Part shown: positions 43,374 through 52,867 of the stretch, one piece after another
How the letters are laid out: each line of letters starts with the position of its first letter
How positions within the stretch are numbered: position 1 is the first letter of the stretch
Assembly: GCA_036756705.1 (NCBI GenBank)
Contig: DAIOKN010000008.1
Span: 1-64,000, forward strand
Direction: 5' to 3'
Source of the DNA: Caproicibacter sp002399225
Lineage (GTDB): Bacteria; Bacillota; Clostridia; Oscillospirales; Acutalibacteraceae
DNA length: 64,000 bases
Program-made: the position numbers and the translations under genes
The notes under the pieces: model-generated
Database searches by the model: none
Told to the model about the DNA's origin: nothing
The model's input: only the letters and a program-made list of their open reading frames with translations

Positions 43374-44679
43374 TTAGCATAATCCTAACGCCTGTGGAAG
43401 CAGCATGCTAAATACCGGGAAATTCGTGACGAGTATCAGGGCGACAAGCACTGCAAAAAAGTACGGCAGTTCTTCTTTGATCACGCCTTCAATCGGAATA
43501 TCACTAACCTTGCACCCTGTAAAGAGAATCGCTCCTACCGGCGGAGTAATCGTACCGACGCAAAGGTTCATCACAATCATCAGACCAAAATGTACCGGGC
43601 TCATTCCAAAGCTTTCACAAATGGGAAGAAAAATAGGAGTAAAAATCAGGACTGCCGGGGTCGGGTCCATAAACATACCAACGAATATAAGAATGATATT
43701 CATGATACAAAGGATCACCGTCGGGTTATTGGTTACGCCAAGCAGGCCGTTTGCTATCAATTCTGGGATATGTGTAAAAGACATGACCCAGGACATGATT
43801 GAGGAAACGCACACCATAAATTCAACAATGGCTGTTGTCTTAACCGTATTAAGAAATATTTTCGGAAGATCTTTCAGTTTCAATGAATGATAACATGCGC
43901 TTAAAATCAAAGAATAAACGACTGCGATAGCCGATCCTTCCGTTGCAGTAAAAATACCGCCTAAAATACCTCCGATTACAATGACGATCAGCAAAAGGCT
44001 TGGAATGGCTTTTAAAAAGCATGAAAGCCCTTGCTGTAATGTATAAGTCTCTTTCGAAACATAACCTCGTTTTTTTGCCAGTATGCCTATTATGACCATA
44101 CAGAGGATGCCCCACAGAATGCCGGGAATGTATCCTCCAATAAACAACGCAGCAATCGATACCGAACCGGCCACAACCGAATACACAATCATCAAGTTGC
44201 TGGGAGGAATCATCATTCCAGTTGGGCCGGTCGCAATATTGGCCGCTGCCGAAAATTCTTTAGAATACCCTTCTTTTTCCTCCATCGGACCGATCATGCT
44301 CCCCATAGCTGCCGCAGCGGCTACTCCTGACCCAGAAATTGCCCCGAACAGCATAATTCCCTACCGCATTCGTCTGCGCTAAACAGCCGGGGAAACGATG
44401 GCTAATTACCTTCGCTAAATCTACCAGTCGTTTGGCAATACCGCCGTTGTTCATAATATTTCCGGCAAGAATAAAGAAAGGAATCGCGAGCAGAGAAAAC
44501 TGATTTGCACCTGTAAACAGCCTCTGCGCAGAAGTAACCATTGCTTGATGATAGGGTAAAACCATCAGCATAGCAAAAGCAGAACTCAAACCGATGCTAA
44601 TCGCGATCGGGATACCAAGAACCAGCATAATCACTATGCCAACGAGCATGATTATTCCCGCACTTGCCGCCAGACTCAT
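43374..44679 (-). pseudogene. TRAP transporter large permease DctM, frameshifted
   Basis: The 5' part (44679 to about 44356) encodes the first 108 residues, starting MSLAASAGIIMLVGIVIM and reaching FPGCLAQTNAVGN. The conserved continuation MLFGAISGSGVAAAAAMGS is in another frame, starting at 44354 and running to 43374. One extra base at 44355-44356 (AAT-T-ATG on the minus strand) accounts for the shift. Removing it gives a normal DctM of about 434 residues with 11-12 membrane helices. As written, the protein would stop at 44260 after 139 residues. Either the transporter is inactivated or this is a sequencing or assembly error. A restart at 44354 is unlikely to give a working permease. Confidence 0.85.
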
Positions 44680-44712
44680 AGATGTTCTCTCCTTTCTTAA
44701 GGTTCCGTATTT

Positions 44713-45207
44713 TTAATTTTCATGAACGGATTTTAATTCTTTTATTAAATTCATCACATTATAGATAAAATAAAATACTATGATCCAGCCACAAATTGGA
44801 ATGGATGAATAGATAACTCCCACACTGACGGGAAGTGTCGCATCCCGTTGAATCATTTGCTTCATAGCCCCGGAGTATCCGCCGACAAGCATAACAACAA
44901 CAGCGAAAAAGGCGATTAAGGCCTCTCCCAGTATTTCTACATAAATTCTCGCCTTTGTTGGCAATTTGTTTCTAATAAAAGCAATATTCATGTGCTCCCT
45001 AAGGCCAAACACATAAGCGCTGCCAAACATTACAAGCCAGACAAACAGGTATTGAGCAAGGGCTTGGCTAAATTCACTCGGTGCATTAAAGAAATATCGA
45101 GTGATCACCTGATACGTTACCAAAGCTGTCATAACAGCCAATATCAGGATGCAAAACCATTCCAAGACTTTATCAACACCCTTTTTGATGGTACCTATCA
45201 CATTCAT
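44713..45207 (-). CDS. TRAP transporter small permease DctQ
   Basis: A 164-residue protein with four membrane helices (near residues 16-36, 51-68, 92-112 and 130-150). It shows the DctQ-type RYFFNAPSEFSQALAQYLFVW stretch, GLREHMNIAFI and a short cytosolic tail. It pairs with DctM in a sodium-driven high-affinity uptake system. It lies between the binding protein and the frameshifted large permease, 33 bases upstream of the latter. Confidence 0.9.
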   Translation of the reverse strand: MNVIGTIKKGVDKVLEWFCILILAVMTALVTYQVITRYFFNAPSEFSQALAQYLFVWLVMFGSAYVFGLREHMNIAFIRNKLPTKARIYVEILGEALIAFFAVVVMLVGGYSGAMKQMIQRDATLPVSVGVIYSSIPICGWIIVFYFIYNVMNLIKELKSVHEN

Positions 45208-45294
45208 AAATTTTGCTCTTCCTTACTATGTAAATTTCTACGGGATCATCGAAAGGATGGTCCCGTAGCATGTAAAAGTTTCAGACAACCGTGA

Positions 45295-46347
45295 TTATGC
45301 TTTTATCTTTTGAACATCCGCATAAATCTTTTTGGTCGATGCATCTCGATTGGCGCACTCATTAATTAATGGTTTACAATTTTCCTTAAACGGGGTTATA
45401 TCAACGCTGTTGAATTTAACGCCGTGTGCTTCGTCTTCCTTTTTACATTTTGCGGTTTCCTCATCCATAAGGCTGAACATATTCTCAACGGATTCTTTTG
45501 CAAGATTATTGAAGATAGCCTGATCTTTTTGAGGCATGTTTTTATAGACACTGTGATTGATCACCAGCAGATCAGGAATCATCAGATGATTTGTGAATGA
45601 ATAATACTTGCAAACCTCATAATGCTTTAATTCCGTAAAAGTAATGATATTGTTTTCAGCGCCGTCAATCGTATGTGCCTGAACAGCGGAATAAACATCG
45701 CCCTGGCTCATAGCAGTACCGATGCCGCCCATTAAATTCAACATCTTTACCATGGTATTGGACTGCATCACCCGGATTTTTTTGCCTTTTAAATCTGCCG
45801 GGGTTTTTACCGGAACAGTCGAGTAAACGCTTCTGGGGCCAAGAGAATAGGCAGAAACAACATCAAATCCTTTTGATTCTGTTGTTGCGAACAGATCTTT
45901 GAGGGAATCCGACTCGAAAAGTTTTTTCTGCTGGTCTTGACTGTCAAACATATAAGGGCAACCAATGATTGAAAAATCTTTATTGATATCTTCAACTAAC
46001 GAATTTGCGACAATTGCCATTTGAATCGAGCCGTTTTCAACCAGTTCAAGAGAAGTTTGTTGATCGCCGAGCAATGCGTTTGGCGAAATATCGATCTCAT
46101 AGTCCCCATTGGTCTGCTTCTTCAATTCGTCGCTTAATTTTGCCACAGCCTTGTATTCCGGGTTGTCTGCGGTCTGATTAAACGAACATTTCAAGACAGT
46201 TTTCGCCTTTGAACCGGATGCGGCCTTCGCTGTTGCAGATGACGCATTCGCAACAGACGCCGTTTTCCCCGCTCCGGTACAGCCAACCATTGAGAAGGCC
46301 ATTACGCCGCTAAGGAAAATCGCGACAAGTGATTTCCGAGTAAACAT
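45295..46347 (-). CDS. TRAP transporter substrate-binding lipoprotein DctP
   Basis: A 350-residue extracytoplasmic solute receptor. The signal peptide ends in a lipobox-like SMVGC with the lipidated Cys near residue 23, followed by an Ala/Ser/Lys-rich linker to about residue 50. The DctP fold follows with PEYKAVAKLSDELKKQTNGDY, LGDQQTSLELVENGSIQMA, the ligand-binding Arg region DLKGKKIRVMQSNTMVKML and SAVQAHTIDGAENN. Context with kduI/kduD/kdgK suggests a uronate or oligo-uronate ligand. The carboxylate-binding Arg is consistent with an acidic sugar. Confidence 0.92.
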   Translation of the reverse strand: MFTRKSLVAIFLSGVMAFSMVGCTGAGKTASVANASSATAKAASGSKAKTVLKCSFNQTADNPEYKAVAKLSDELKKQTNGDYEIDISPNALLGDQQTSLELVENGSIQMAIVANSLVEDINKDFSIIGCPYMFDSQDQQKKLFESDSLKDLFATTESKGFDVVSAYSLGPRSVYSTVPVKTPADLKGKKIRVMQSNTMVKMLNLMGGIGTAMSQGDVYSAVQAHTIDGAENNIITFTELKHYEVCKYYSFTNHLMIPDLLVINHSVYKNMPQKDQAIFNNLAKESVENMFSLMDEETAKCKKEDEAHGVKFNSVDITPFKENCKPLINECANRDASTKKIYADVQKIKA

Positions 46348-46416
46348 ACATACTCCCCCTTAATGAATTATTATTTTACCGGCAGGTTGAAACACCAGTC
46401 GGTTAAACAGCGAAAT

Positions 46417-47259
46417 TCATTTCAGCTCTATCGTTGGAATGTCATCCATATCGTCAAACGCACGGTTCTCGCCCGCCATTGCCCAAATGAACGCATAATT
46501 TGAAGTTCCGCATCCGGCATGGATAGACCAGCTCGGGTTAATAACGGCCTGTTCGTTGTGCATAACGATATGGCGCGTTTCCTGTCCTTCGCCCATAAGA
46601 TGGAATACTACGTTATCTTTTGGAATATTGAAGTACATGTATACTTCCATGCGCCTTTCATGCGTATGGACGGGCATGGTGTTCCAAACACTCCCCGGCT
46701 CCAATACGGTACAGCCCATTGACAGTTGACACGTTTCAAGAACATCCGGATGGATGAATTGGTTGATGATCCGTTTATTGCTTGTTTCATCCGAGCCGAG
46801 CTTGCGGTGAATTGCCTTTTCAAAAGGAATCAATGTTGTCGGAAATGCACGGTGCGCCGGTGTTGAGCACAGATAAAACTTTGGAGGCTCTTTGGGATCG
46901 GTTGCTTCAAATGTCACGGATCTTGTGCCCATGGAAATATACAGGCCGCATAAATGCGCAACCTTGTATTTTGTGCCGTCAGCCGTAACCATTCCTTCGC
47001 CGCCGATATTGATGATGCCAAGTTCACGGCGCTCCAAAAAGTAGCTCACACCGAAGTTCTTCCAACAATCGATGTTCTGGTCCAGCTTCACGGTCTTTTG
47101 GACCGGCATAATCCCCATCGTGACAATTCTGTCAACATGGGAATAAACAGCGGTTGAGTCATCCGGTTCAAAAAGTTTCTCGATTAAAAATTCATTCCGG
47201 ATTTCCTGTGTCGTATAGTGCTTAAAGTCTCGCTGGTTTGCAGAATAACGAATATCCAA
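46417..47259 (-). CDS. kduI: 5-keto-4-deoxyuronate isomerase
   Basis: A 280-residue cupin enzyme that converts 4-deoxy-5-keto-uronate (from unsaturated galacturonate) into 2,5-diketo-3-deoxygluconate. Zinc ligands are expected in MPVHTHERRMEVYMYF (two His and Glu) and in the later SWSIHAGCGTSNYAFIWAM. The N-terminal region contains IRNEFLIEKLFEPD. Translation starts at a TTG behind GAGGAGG. It is the first gene of the operon and is the strongest indicator of pectin- or uronate-derived substrates. Confidence 0.95.
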   Translation of the reverse strand: MDIRYSANQRDFKHYTTQEIRNEFLIEKLFEPDDSTAVYSHVDRIVTMGIMPVQKTVKLDQNIDCWKNFGVSYFLERRELGIINIGGEGMVTADGTKYKVAHLCGLYISMGTRSVTFEATDPKEPPKFYLCSTPAHRAFPTTLIPFEKAIHRKLGSDETSNKRIINQFIHPDVLETCQLSMGCTVLEPGSVWNTMPVHTHERRMEVYMYFNIPKDNVVFHLMGEGQETRHIVMHNEQAVINPSWSIHAGCGTSNYAFIWAMAGENRAFDDMDDIPTIELK

Positions 47260-47433
47260 TGTGAAAGACCTCCTCTGAATTTATTTTTCTTGCAGATTTA
47301 TTTCTCCTATTCTCTTAATTCATTTTTGCATTTACCTCCCCGTTTATGAGATGATTGATTACTGATTTCCACTATTTCGTATTATATTTTGATTTAATGT
47401 TGAAATAATATAGGAAATATATTATTTAACAGT

Positions 47434-47453
47434 TTAGTTTATCGGTACACTAA
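47434..47453. promoter_or_regulatory. Palindromic operator for the LacI-type regulator
   Basis: TTAGTTTATCGGTACACTAA matches its own reverse complement at 16 of 20 positions and has the central CG typical of LacI/GalR operators. It lies between the regulator gene and kduI, about 175 bases before the kduI start, in an AT-rich region where the promoter could not be assigned confidently. A half-site TAGTTTATC recurs on the minus strand near the regulator's own start (complement at 48665-48673). Confidence 0.6.
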
Positions 47454-47502
47454 CAATAAAGGTGTATCGCCTCTTTCGTTTCTATTACTAATTACCCTAC
47501 AT

Positions 47503-48570
47503 TTACTTATTCCAACCCACAAAGTTTCGCGCCAGTGACTGATCTGTCGAGCCCCTCACGCAGAGACAGCTTTCAAGTTCCACGAGAACTGGTTTCACTT
47601 TCCTTTTGTTGGAGATACGCCTTAAGAGTATTTTCGCAGATTCCGCACCGACCGAATAGGAATCATTCATGATGGTTGTGATTCCTGGTGGAATCAGTTT
47701 TGCCCAACCCCAATCATCGAATCCGCATATGCCGAGCTGTGGTCCGATGACACATCCGACTTGCTGCATTGCTTCAAGAACATTGATCAGCGCGACGCCA
47801 TTTACGCAAAAAATTGCAAGCTTTTTCCCTTGATTCCGGTCTAAAAAGCATGAAAGCTGTTTTGCACTACCATCGGCAGAATCGCCCCCGGTTTCATATG
47901 TAAACTGTCTGCCATCAATGTGATAAAACGCAGACATTGCATCCAGAAACGCTTGATAGCGGAGAATGCGCGGGCTGATCTTTTCGTTTCCCGGCGTAAA
48001 GAAAGCGACGCGTTCAAACCCGTTCTGAAACAAATGGCGCATACAAAGGTATGTGCTGTCGTAATTTTCAATGGAAACGGTATCGATTTTATCTTTCGCC
48101 GCAATGCTCCGATCCGCTAAAACGATTGGTACCCCTTTTTCCTTTAAATCAATTAAAAAATCATCGTTCCAGCCGGTTGTATTAACAATCAGTCCGTCTA
48201 CCTGATTTGCAAGAAATTCCTTGATCGCATTGCGTTCCTTTTCGGGATTATTGTCAATATCAGAAAAAAGAACTTGATAACCATTCGAATTGCAGATATG
48301 ATTAATCCCTTTTAGCAAAATAGAAGAAAACGGGCTGCTGATATCCGCAATGATGCATCCAATTGATTTGCTGACTTGAGATTTTAAACTTCTGGCAATA
48401 TTGCTCGGATGATAATCCATCTGAAGAATAATATTATGAATTCTTTGCCTCGTTTTGGCGGACATATAATCGAATTTTCCATTTAAATACCGTGACACCG
48501 TCGTTCTTGAAACGTTGGCGGCAGCCGCTACTTGCGCGATTGTAACATTTTCCTCTTTAAATTTATTCAT
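47503..48570 (-). CDS. LacI-family transcriptional regulator (KdgR-like)
   Basis: A 355-residue repressor. The DNA-binding helix-turn-helix lies at residues 9-28 (VTIAQVAAAANVSRTTVSRY) and the hinge helix near HPSNIARSL. A periplasmic-binding-protein-like ligand domain follows from about residue 65 (SIGCIIADISSPFSSILLKG, DGLIVNTTG, GICGFDDWGWAKLIPPGITT). It is divergent from typical CcpA-type proteins. Position upstream of kduI and in the same direction suggests control of the uronate operon by KDG or a related keto-acid. AAAAGGAAAA precedes the ATG. Confidence 0.9.
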   Translation of the reverse strand: MNKFKEENVTIAQVAAAANVSRTTVSRYLNGKFDYMSAKTRQRIHNIILQMDYHPSNIARSLKSQVSKSIGCIIADISSPFSSILLKGINHICNSNGYQVLFSDIDNNPEKERNAIKEFLANQVDGLIVNTTGWNDDFLIDLKEKGVPIVLADRSIAAKDKIDTVSIENYDSTYLCMRHLFQNGFERVAFFTPGNEKISPRILRYQAFLDAMSAFYHIDGRQFTYETGGDSADGSAKQLSCFLDRNQGKKLAIFCVNGVALINVLEAMQQVGCVIGPQLGICGFDDWGWAKLIPPGITTIMNDSYSVGAESAKILLRRISNKRKVKPVLVELESCLCVRGSTDQSLARNFVGWNK

Positions 48571-48664
48571 GCTGTTTTCCTTTTAGCGCCCTTATTACGG
48601 TTTCTAAGAATTTCAATCCTGTGGTACCAAAAGCACCGTTTTGTAGAAACTGATTAACGAAACT

Positions 48665-48708
48665 GATAAACTATGTTTTAGTATAAACAACGATTTGTGA
48701 AATGTCAA
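48665..48708 (-). promoter_or_regulatory. Promoter and half-operator of the LacI-type gene
   Basis: On the minus strand TTGACA (complement of 48703-48708), 17 bases and TATACT (complement of 48680-48685) form a near-consensus promoter. TAGTTTATC, identical to one half of the operator at 47434-47453, lies just downstream of the start point, suggesting autoregulation. Confidence 0.7.
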
Positions 48709-49047
48709 TATTTTCTTCCATTTTTGTTTGCCATTTATACAACGATTTTACGATTCCCTGTTTAAAAAATAGAGAAATCTGTACAACTTCGACAAAACAA
48801 GAAGGAAGGCAAGAACCCAAAAAGGCGGTACTGGCAGTATAAAAAGGCACCCCCTACTAAAGTACAAAAATACTCTACTAAGGGATGTCGATTGCTTGTT
48901 CTATAACAGCGAATTCGGTCCTCAACTTAGGCTCTTACAAGCGCTTTACCGTTATCGGAACAAATCCATATTCTTCATAACACAAGTTGTTTGTCAAAAC
49001 CTCTTGAGCAAGCAAAACCATCCAAAAAGACCTTGCCGAAAATGGCT
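48709..49047. other. AT-rich intergenic stretch, no gene seen
   Basis: No reading frame here has a convincing ribosome binding site or recognisable product. It separates the AT-richer uronate block from gapA and may mark the edge of an inserted segment; no direct repeats or integrase remnants were found. Confidence 0.4.
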
Positions 49048-50064
49048 TTATTCGTGGTCAACCTTGTTCATATGCTGGATGAGGCTCAGCACCTTGTTGC
49101 TGTAACCCCACTCATTGTCGTACCAGGCCACCAGCTTGACAAAATGGTCGTTCAGCATGATACCCGCTTTTGCGTCGAAAATGGAAGTCCGTGGATCGCC
49201 GAGAAAATCAGAAGAGACAACCATCTCATCCGTGTAGCCGAGGATCCCTTTCATCGAGCCCTTGGAAGCTTCCTTCATCGCATCGCAGATTGCTTCGTAA
49301 GTTGTGGGCTTTGCCAGCCGGACGGTCAGGTCAACCACAGAGACGTCCAGCGTCGGAACACGCATAGACATTCCGGTCAGCTTACCTTTTACGGCCGGAA
49401 TCACAAGCGCGCAAGCTTTGGCTGCACCGGTGGTGGAAGGGATAATGTTCCCCGCCGCCGCGCGGCCGCCGCGCCAGTCTTTTTTGGATGGGCCGTCGAC
49501 GGTTTTCTGGGTTGCGGTAGTCGAATGGATGGTAGTCATCAGGCCTTCCACGATCCCGAATTTATCGTTGACAACCTTGACAATTGGAGCAAGACAGTTT
49601 GTTGTGCAGGAAGCGTTGGAAACGACTTTCATTTCTTTCCGGTACATGTCGAGATTGACCCCGCAGACGAAAGTCGGGGTGTCATCTTTCGCCGGTGCGG
49701 AAATGACAACTTTTTTTGCGCCGGCCGACAAATGGGCAGATGCTTTTTCCGTGCTGGGGAAAACGCCGGTGGATTCCACCACATACTCCGCGTTGATTTT
49801 GCCCCACGGGATTTGAGAAGGATCTTTTTCCGCATACACGGAAACAGCGTGACCGTTTACAACCAGCTTATCGCCTTTTGATTCGACCTTCCCCTGAAAA
49901 TGGCCATGCATGGTATCATATTTCACCATATACACCATATAATCGGGGCTGATGAAGGGATCGTTGATGCCGACCACTTCAAAAGTTTCGGGCTGTGCGA
50001 CAGCCGCACGGAACACCAGACGCCCGATACGGCCAAAACCGTTAATGCCGATTTTGATGGACAT
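49048..50064 (-). CDS. gapA: Glyceraldehyde-3-phosphate dehydrogenase, type I
   Basis: A 338-residue NAD-dependent glycolytic enzyme. The nucleotide motif GINGFGRIGRLVFRA is at residues 6-20, the catalytic Cys is in SNASCTTNCLAPI near residue 155 and its His partner in IHSTTATQKTVDG. The C-terminal WYDNEWGYS is present. GGAGG precedes the start. A probable promoter (TTGTAA-17-TAAAAT on the minus strand) lies between 50100 and 50150. It is transcribed alone. Confidence 0.97.
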   Translation of the reverse strand: MSIKIGINGFGRIGRLVFRAAVAQPETFEVVGINDPFISPDYMVYMVKYDTMHGHFQGKVESKGDKLVVNGHAVSVYAEKDPSQIPWGKINAEYVVESTGVFPSTEKASAHLSAGAKKVVISAPAKDDTPTFVCGVNLDMYRKEMKVVSNASCTTNCLAPIVKVVNDKFGIVEGLMTTIHSTTATQKTVDGPSKKDWRGGRAAAGNIIPSTTGAAKACALVIPAVKGKLTGMSMRVPTLDVSVVDLTVRLAKPTTYEAICDAMKEASKGSMKGILGYTDEMVVSSDFLGDPRTSIFDAKAGIMLNDHFVKLVAWYDNEWGYSNKVLSLIQHMNKVDHE

Positions 50065-50152
50065 AACCTGCTACCTCCTAATTTTTAGACCGTTCTTTAT
50101 TATATTTTATTACAATAGGAAACTTTTTACAAGCTTTGCAACTATATTTTAG

Positions 50153-51190
50153 CTAATTTTCCTCTGAGCTTGATTTCGAAGGCGTATAAAATGGACTTGG
50201 TCCGGCACTGACAAATTTTTCCCCGCTTCCGCATGCTTTCGCCAAATAGCTGACATAGGCGCCGAGGGCATCCTCTTCCCCGTTCTTCCGGGCATTTTCC
50301 GGCCGATTTTTCACATCCGCCTCATCCGGTTTTTCAGATGTTTCCTGCCGGGGCGGTGCGGCAGAAGCATTCTCTGCCGGAGCCGCCCCACACTCTTGAA
50401 TCGCCGGAACAGCCGTGCAAAGCGCCGAAAGAAATGTAAGGATATAAAAGGCCAAAATGATATTCGACAAATGCAGCCCGATGGAAATCACTCCGGCGGC
50501 CTTTCCTGTGCTGAAATACTGAACGCAGCTCGGCACCGCCGTTACTAATGCGAGAAGAGCCGCCGGAAACCCAACCACATAAATCATCTTTCCACTTTTG
50601 GTGCTTTCTATCCCCGTCAGCAGTTTTGCCTGTGCAAACAGGAATAAAAGCAGAAAAGCCACCGTAAATGTATGGTAGACATCCTCTACAAGATTGACAA
50701 CCGCCGAGTAGGTGATAAACAGAACCACCAGGAACAAACAGCCCCAGACAGACGGGAGCAATGCGAGGAGCGGATGCCTGCCCACCCCTCGCGTTCCGGT
50801 CGCCAGCCCATAAGCAGTCATCAAAAACACAATGCCGGTCAGGATGCCCGCCACGGAAAAAATCTGGTAGAAGATTTGCCCTTCCTTCATAAAATCGGTT
50901 CCAAAACCCACAATGGACTGAACCAGTACAAAAATTCCCGCAACCGCACCCAAAGCGGCCGCGGGGACATTTCTCAAAGGTTTTAAAAGGCCTTCCTCCC
51001 GCGCGCTGCGGAAAGCAAAATAAGCGGTTAGAAAACCGCCGACAATTAACAGAACAGTGGCTGCTCCTACGACTTTGCCGCCATCGGAATAAAACCCGGT
51101 CTGCGGGTCCAGATACCGAAGCATCCCGAAGATCCGCAGCGGAAGGACAACGATTAAGGTTACAAAAAAGGCAATCCACGCTCGTTTCAT
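50153..51190 (-). CDS. Polytopic membrane protein of unknown function
   Basis: A 345-residue protein with about eight membrane helices in residues 1-275 and a charged, disordered cytosolic tail rich in Pro, Glu, Ala and Asn (for example EKPDEADVKNRPENARKNG). The final residues (FYTPSKSSSEEN) are polar. No transporter or enzyme motif was seen. The start at 51190 follows GGGGGGAG; the longer frame to 51208 would begin with an unlikely hydrophilic extension. It follows citrate synthase by 24 bases and is probably co-transcribed with it. Confidence 0.7.
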   Translation of the reverse strand: MKRAWIAFFVTLIVVLPLRIFGMLRYLDPQTGFYSDGGKVVGAATVLLIVGGFLTAYFAFRSAREEGLLKPLRNVPAAALGAVAGIFVLVQSIVGFGTDFMKEGQIFYQIFSVAGILTGIVFLMTAYGLATGTRGVGRHPLLALLPSVWGCLFLVVLFITYSAVVNLVEDVYHTFTVAFLLLFLFAQAKLLTGIESTKSGKMIYVVGFPAALLALVTAVPSCVQYFSTGKAAGVISIGLHLSNIILAFYILTFLSALCTAVPAIQECGAAPAENASAAPPRQETSEKPDEADVKNRPENARKNGEEDALGAYVSYLAKACGSGEKFVSAGPSPFYTPSKSSSEEN

Positions 51191-51214
51191 TCTGGTTTCT
51201 CCCCCCACGCTACG

Positions 51215-52582
51215 TTATACTCTCTGGTCTATCGGCACATAAGGAACGCTTTTGGAAAGGGAACGGTAAGCCGGCCGCATGATCCGGCCGCAGGTCTCCA
51301 TTTCCTCAATGCGGTGGGCGCACCAGCCCGCAATCCTTGAGACGGCAAACAGCGGCGTGTAAAGGTCGCTTGGGATCCCAAGCATCTCGTAAACCAAACC
51401 GGAATAAAAATCGACGTTTGCGCACATCACTTTCGGCTTTCCCGTCACTTTTGCAAAGACAATCGGCGCAAGCCTTTCCACCCGCTGAAACAGGTCGAAT
51501 TTTTCCTTCAGGCCGCACTTTTCAGCCAGACTGCCGGCTTGTTTTTTCAGGATCACGGCGCGGGGATCGGACAGGGTATAGACCGCATGGCCAATTCCAT
51601 AAATCAGGCCGGTATGATCCGGAACTTCTTTGCGGAGAACTTTCGTGAGGTAATTGGAAATCTCATCGTCGTCCTTCCAGTCCTTGACGGCTTCCATCAA
51701 CCCGTTCATCATCTTCATGACCTTATGATTTGCACCGCCGTGGCGGGGACCTTTCAGAGAGCCGATCGCCGCACTGATAGCCGAGTAAATATCGGTCTCC
51801 GTTGAAGAAAGCACCCTGGTTGTAAAAGTGGAGTTGTTGCCGCCGCCATGTTCCGCATGAACCATCATGCAGATATCAAGCAGCTTTGCCTCCTCGTCCG
51901 TAAACGACCGATCCGGCCGGATTGTATTTAAAATAGATTCCGCCGTGGACTGTTTTGGGTCCAGAGGATGAAAATACATACTCTGCTTGTCAAAGTGCCG
52001 GCGCTTTACCTGATAGGCATAGGTCATGATGGTGGGGAGGCATGCGATGAGATGGATCGACTGGCGCATATTGTTTTCCAAAGATGGATTATCCGGATCA
52101 TCATCGTACGAATAAAGCGCCAGGACGGAACGCGCCAGCTTATTCATTACATTTTTAGAAGGGGCTTTGATAATCATATCCTCTGCAAAATACTCCGGCA
52201 GCTCCCGGTAGCTGCTTAACACTTCACGGAACTGAGCCAGCTGGCTTCTAGTCGGCTGCTTTCCAAAAAGGAGGAGCCAGGCCACTTCCTCAAAACCAAA
52301 CCGGTTTTCTGAAATGCAGCCCTTCACAATATCGTTGATATCAATTCCGCGGTAAGTCAGTTTTCCGACATCCGGCACACGCTCTCCGTCGGCGATCAGA
52401 TAGCCATGAACATTGCAGATCAGAGTCAGCCCCGCCATGACACCCGTTCCATCCGGATTGCGCAGTCCGCGCTTCACCTGATAAAGGTCAAAATTTGCAG
52501 GGTCTATTTGATTGTTGGCACGAAACTCATTGCAGAGAGCCTCCAGTGCCGGACTGTGGTCTTCCAGATTGATTTCCGACAT
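51215..52582 (-). CDS. Citrate synthase
   Basis: A 455-residue citrate synthase-family enzyme condensing acetyl-CoA and oxaloacetate. Active-site segments are MVHAEHGGGNNSTF (first His), KGPRHGGANHKVM, the GIGHAVY region (second His) and the Asp-containing NVDFYSGLVYEMLGIP. It is longer at the N-terminus than the 370-residue bacterial type and resembles the form common in Clostridia. 2-Methylcitrate synthase activity cannot be ruled out, but no prp genes are nearby. No aconitase or isocitrate dehydrogenase lies in the window, so it probably supplies the oxidative branch for glutamate. Confidence 0.93.
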   Translation of the reverse strand: MSEINLEDHSPALEALCNEFRANNQIDPANFDLYQVKRGLRNPDGTGVMAGLTLICNVHGYLIADGERVPDVGKLTYRGIDINDIVKGCISENRFGFEEVAWLLLFGKQPTRSQLAQFREVLSSYRELPEYFAEDMIIKAPSKNVMNKLARSVLALYSYDDDPDNPSLENNMRQSIHLIACLPTIMTYAYQVKRRHFDKQSMYFHPLDPKQSTAESILNTIRPDRSFTDEEAKLLDICMMVHAEHGGGNNSTFTTRVLSSTETDIYSAISAAIGSLKGPRHGGANHKVMKMMNGLMEAVKDWKDDDEISNYLTKVLRKEVPDHTGLIYGIGHAVYTLSDPRAVILKKQAGSLAEKCGLKEKFDLFQRVERLAPIVFAKVTGKPKVMCANVDFYSGLVYEMLGIPSDLYTPLFAVSRIAGWCAHRIEEMETCGRIMRPAYRSLSKSVPYVPIDQRV

Positions 52583-52689
52583 TCCATAACACCTTTCTTT
52601 CCAAAATCATAATGGCAAACACAACAAAATAAAAGGCGCCGCTCCGAGCGGAAGACAGCGCGGTTTATGGGAAATTATTAATATTATTT

Positions 52690-52718
52690 ATTGTATCCCA
52701 CCATATCTGCAAAGTCAA
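52690..52718 (-). promoter_or_regulatory. Promoter of the citrate synthase gene
   Basis: On the minus strand TTGACT (complement of 52713-52718), 17 bases and TACAAT (complement of 52690-52695) lie about 110 bases before the start. A GC-rich imperfect hairpin near 52635-52665 lies in the leader. Confidence 0.7.
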
Positions 52719-52867
52719 GTAAACTCACACTTGCTTTTTGATGATTTTTGCATGAAAAACTTTAAGATATTTTATTTTTTCTTTATTTTGTACTGAAATT
52801 AAAGAAAACACAAATTCAATTGAATCTATCCGATTAAAAATCCATCAAAGTAAAAGGAGGAAACAGC

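Noticed and set aside
48840..48890. An inverted-repeat-like CCCCTACTAAAG...CTACTAAGGG element
   Set aside because: On pairing the arms there are too many mismatches for a stable stem, and no transposase remnant is nearby.
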